Of a stretch of DNA of 64,000 nucleotides, positions 61,886 to 64,000 are shown piece after piece. The translations under genes were made by a program, and so were the position numbers. A model generated the notes under the pieces. It worked only from the letters and a program-made list of their open reading frames with translations. It made no database searches and was not told where the DNA came from. Numbering within the stretch: position 1 is the stretch's first letter; each line of letters opens with the position of its first letter. The DNA lies in NCBI GenBank assembly GCA_031291305.1, contig JARLJH010000023.1, positions 149,839 through 213,838 of the forward strand, in the 5' to 3' direction. Origin of the DNA: Rhodoferax sp. Its GTDB lineage: Bacteria; Pseudomonadota; Gammaproteobacteria; Burkholderiales; Burkholderiaceae_C.

Positions 61886-63771
61886 AACTCCGAGGCCAGC
61901 CGCACCGCCAAACCACTTTCGCAGGACTTTGCCTCGTGCTTGGCACGCGCGGCGATGGAGGCCACCTGCTCGGCGTTGCTGAATTTCTGATGGTCAATCT
62001 TGACGGCACCAATCGAGAGTGTTGTCAACGGGAAAAACCGGGGTACACCGTAGCGGTCTTCTGCTTGTATCCCGCCAGCAATGCGGGCAGCTTCGTCAAA
62101 TAGACCGAGCGCTTGTGTGGCGAATTCGGAAATGATGGACTCGCACTGGGTTTGCCAGTTGTCGCTTTGGTACAGCACGATGAAATCGTCACCGCCTACA
62201 TGACCCAGGAAGTCGCTGCGTGGGTCGCAATGCGCCTGGCACAGTTTGGCCAGCAGGCGGATCATCTCGTCGCCGCGCCAGTAGCCATACTGGTCGTTGA
62301 AGGGTTTGAAGTTGTTCAGGTCGGCATAGCAGGCCACAAATTCAACCCCTCTGGCCAGCAGTCGCTCAATGTGCTGGCTGATCGGGATGTTGCCCGGCAA
62401 GTAGGTCAAAGGGTTGGCGTGGCGTGCAGCCTCGATGCGGGTTTCGGTCACGGAGCGTACCAACTGGTCTCCGGTGCCCAGGCCTTCGTAACGGCCGTTG
62501 TTGGTGACAATGAAACCATCGACCAGATAGCGCTGGTCTTCCGAGGTGAGAATACCCACCAGTTCATCGACATTGTGGTTGCGCTCGATGATGCGGGCGT
62601 CCTGGTTGGCGTGCACCAAGCAGGATTTGTGCCCCCATATCTCGCGGTAATACAACTTGCTGTATTCGTTCATGAAGGCAGCGCGGTTGATGATGGCCAC
62701 GGGTCGGGTGCCATCGACCACGGCCAGCGCGTGGAGTTTGGGCTGCTCAAAAAATACCCTTGCCAACTCATCATTGGTTGTCGACGGACCGACCGTCGGG
62801 GCCTTGATCACCGCCAGGCGACTGATGGAACCAGTGTTTGCGGCCCGGCGCAATTCCGGAAACACGGCAACCGTGCGATCCCGAACAACAACACGGGCTT
62901 TGGGTTCGATCTGGGTGCGCGGTGCACGACCTGGCCGCCCCAGCAGGTAGCCCTGGCCGTACGGCAGGCCCATATCGCGCAAAACCCGCATATCGTCTTC
63001 GGTTTCAATACCCTCGGCAATCAACGAGGTGTCGAAGATGGCCGCAATTTGCTGCAGGGCCTGAATGGTTTTGAGCTTGTCAGCGTGTTGACTGATGGCT
63101 TTGGTGAAGTACTTGTCGATCTTCACAAACTCTGGCTTGAGCTGCGACCACAACCTCAGGCTGGAGCGCCCGTCGCCAAAATCGTCCAGCGCAAGAGACA
63201 CACCGGCTGAGCGAATTTCCTGCACGGCACCTGCCAGCGAGTCCATGTCCGACACACGCTCGTACTCAGTGATCTCCAGCACCAGCATGCGCGGCGACAC
63301 GCCATAAGCCTGCGCCAGCCGGATCAGACTGTCGCAGCCAGATTGCTTGAGGACTTGCTGCAACACATCGGCACTGATGTTGAGAAAAAGGCGACCCGGC
63401 TCGCCCAAATGTCCCCAGCGCTCCATGGCCAGCAAGACGCATTGATTTTCAAACTCGTAGTTCAGATTCTCGTGTGCGGCGGCCTGCAGCAACGCATCGG
63501 GGGTGTGAAATGAGGTCTGGTCGGGACCTCTGATCAAGGCCTCATGCGCATAAATCTCCCCGTCGCTCAGCGACGCAATAGGCTGAAACAGCGGATAAAG
63601 CTTGTTGTGTCGCAACAGCGAGGCCAGGGGACCACGACCGCGCTTCACACCGTGAGAACCCGTGATGAATGGTTTCAGCTGTAGGTGCGGCTTGACCTCT
63701 GGCTCGGCCAGCTCCGGGTAGTACCCGATAAAAGGAAGCGCAGACGATCCTGCCAGTTGGATATTGTTCAT
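61876..63771 (-). CDS. EAL-CBS-GGDEF cyclic-di-GMP protein
   Basis: About 631 residues, with the EAL domain first (about 55-300): YPLFQPIASL, HEALIRG, LFLNISAD, LEITEYE, LALDDFGDGRSSL and AEGIETEDD are intact. A CBS-pair-like region follows (about 310-445), then GGDEF (about 460-610) with HVGGDDF as the signature. No membrane segment is visible, so cytoplasmic. The frame opens at ATG 63837, but that lies inside a PhoB-like box, and MNNIQLAGSSALPF at 63771 is preferred. It converges with the glycosyltransferase gene. Confidence 0.88.
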   Translation of the reverse strand: MNNIQLAGSSALPFIGYYPELAEPEVKPHLQLKPFITGSHGVKRGRGPLASLLRHNKLYPLFQPIASLSDGEIYAHEALIRGPDQTSFHTPDALLQAAAHENLNYEFENQCVLLAMERWGHLGEPGRLFLNISADVLQQVLKQSGCDSLIRLAQAYGVSPRMLVLEITEYERVSDMDSLAGAVQEIRSAGVSLALDDFGDGRSSLRLWSQLKPEFVKIDKYFTKAISQHADKLKTIQALQQIAAIFDTSLIAEGIETEDDMRVLRDMGLPYGQGYLLGRPGRAPRTQIEPKARVVVRDRTVAVFPELRRAANTGSISRLAVIKAPTVGPSTTNDELARVFFEQPKLHALAVVDGTRPVAIINRAAFMNEYSKLYYREIWGHKSCLVHANQDARIIERNHNVDELVGILTSEDQRYLVDGFIVTNNGRYEGLGTGDQLVRSVTETRIEAARHANPLTYLPGNIPISQHIERLLARGVEFVACYADLNNFKPFNDQYGYWRGDEMIRLLAKLCQAHCDPRSDFLGHVGGDDFIVLYQSDNWQTQCESIISEFATQALGLFDEAARIAGGIQAEDRYGVPRFFPLTTLSIGAVKIDHQKFSNAEQVASIAARAKHEAKSCESGLAVRLASEFQD

Positions 63772-63815
63772 TGAACGCCATGAATCTGTCGGGAGAGCAG
63801 AACAGTTTATGAAAA

Positions 63816-63837
63816 GTAAATGACATTCATGTGACAT
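63816..63837 (-). promoter_or_regulatory. PhoB-like direct repeat
   Basis: On the minus strand ATGTCACATGA is followed at once by ATGTCATTTAC: two TGTCA cores exactly 11 bp apart, as in the Pho box (CTGTCAT-N4-CTGTCAT). It lies 45-66 bp upstream of the chosen start of the EAL-CBS-GGDEF gene. It suggests induction under phosphate limitation. Confidence 0.45.
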
Positions 63838-64000
63838 TCATGGGCGCGTTCGAATTGAACAGTATTTTCCAATCCAGGTATGAGCCTGAAGGCGGAGGAA
63901 GTTGAGAACTTCTGACTGGTGGCTTGACCGGGTTAAAGCTGGAAGTTTACGGTGCCCGGTTTTTGGGCTTGGTTTCTCTTGGCTTCTTTTTCTATCAGGC
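63838..64000. other. Right edge without a recognisable gene
   Basis: About 160 bp with no convincing frame. GCCCGG-TTTTTGGGC near 63954 could be part of a hairpin. The next gene must lie beyond the window. Confidence 0.4.

Noticed and set aside
1-64000. CRISPR arrays, IS elements, prophage or replication origin
   Set aside because: I looked for regularly spaced repeats, transposase or integrase motifs, att-like repeats at the tRNA and DnaA-box clusters and found none.

Overview
The window looks like a chromosomal segment of a betaproteobacterium of the Comamonadaceae, most like Rhodoferax and relatives. This is inferred from gene content, the high-GC style and the dispersed AT-rich repeats of about 48 bp; no database was searched. 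I see no phage, IS element, CRISPR array or replication origin. Most of it is core and metabolic chromosome with small accessory patches.

Layout. 1-1420: a minus-strand unit of a MarR regulator, an isochorismatase-fold hydrolase and a membrane protein cut by the left edge, with a 50-bp palindrome at its start. 1627-3354: leuA. 3616-4281: a VapBC pair with an operator. 4653-7584: a hexose-6-phosphate mutarotase, then a LysR regulator divergent from a DMT exporter. 7589-14057: a trehalose locus (GH15 hydrolase divergent from a membrane-anchored OtsA, then OtsB) followed by an M20 peptidase. 14192-21124: a MASE2-GGDEF cyclase, an SsuABC/TauABC-type ABC transporter, an MFS permease, a cupin and an LLM flavin oxidoreductase. 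21244-21319: tRNA-Ala(CGC). 21427-26288: ubiU-ubiV-ubiT-ubiX-ubiD behind an FNR-type box, a locus for making ubiquinone without oxygen. 26424-31888: an MDR oxidoreductase with a divergent LysR, a bactofilin, an orphan TRAP binding protein, a thioesterase and a YgjV-like protein.

32096-38746 is envelope and ribosome housekeeping: rsmE, amgK, and divergently lptD-surA-rsmA. 38992-39868 encodes a secreted barnase-type RNase with its barstar inhibitor. Then come maeB, a rubrerythrin / rubredoxin / rubredoxin-reductase peroxide-detoxification unit (the 54-residue rubredoxin is easy to miss), proline iminopeptidase, a glutamine synthetase-like enzyme, pepP, murU and a DUF2189 membrane protein. The right end holds two large c-di-GMP proteins flanking a plus-strand group: an SPFH/SHOCT protein, a zinc-ribbon DUF4178 protein, a DUF350 protein, a membrane aminopropyltransferase and an MGDG-synthase-like glycosyltransferase.

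Most interesting points: (1) the SPFH-DUF4178-DUF350-aminopropyltransferase group, the best candidate here for a poorly described membrane system; (2) a family of at least eleven dispersed repeats, two copies of which lie in frame inside conserved enzymes (the M20 peptidase and MurU), plus a GC-rich repeat in frame inside AmgK; (3) a sensor-like membrane domain fused to trehalose-6-phosphate synthase; (4) a 1362-residue PAS/GAF/GGDEF/EAL protein ending in a receiver domain.
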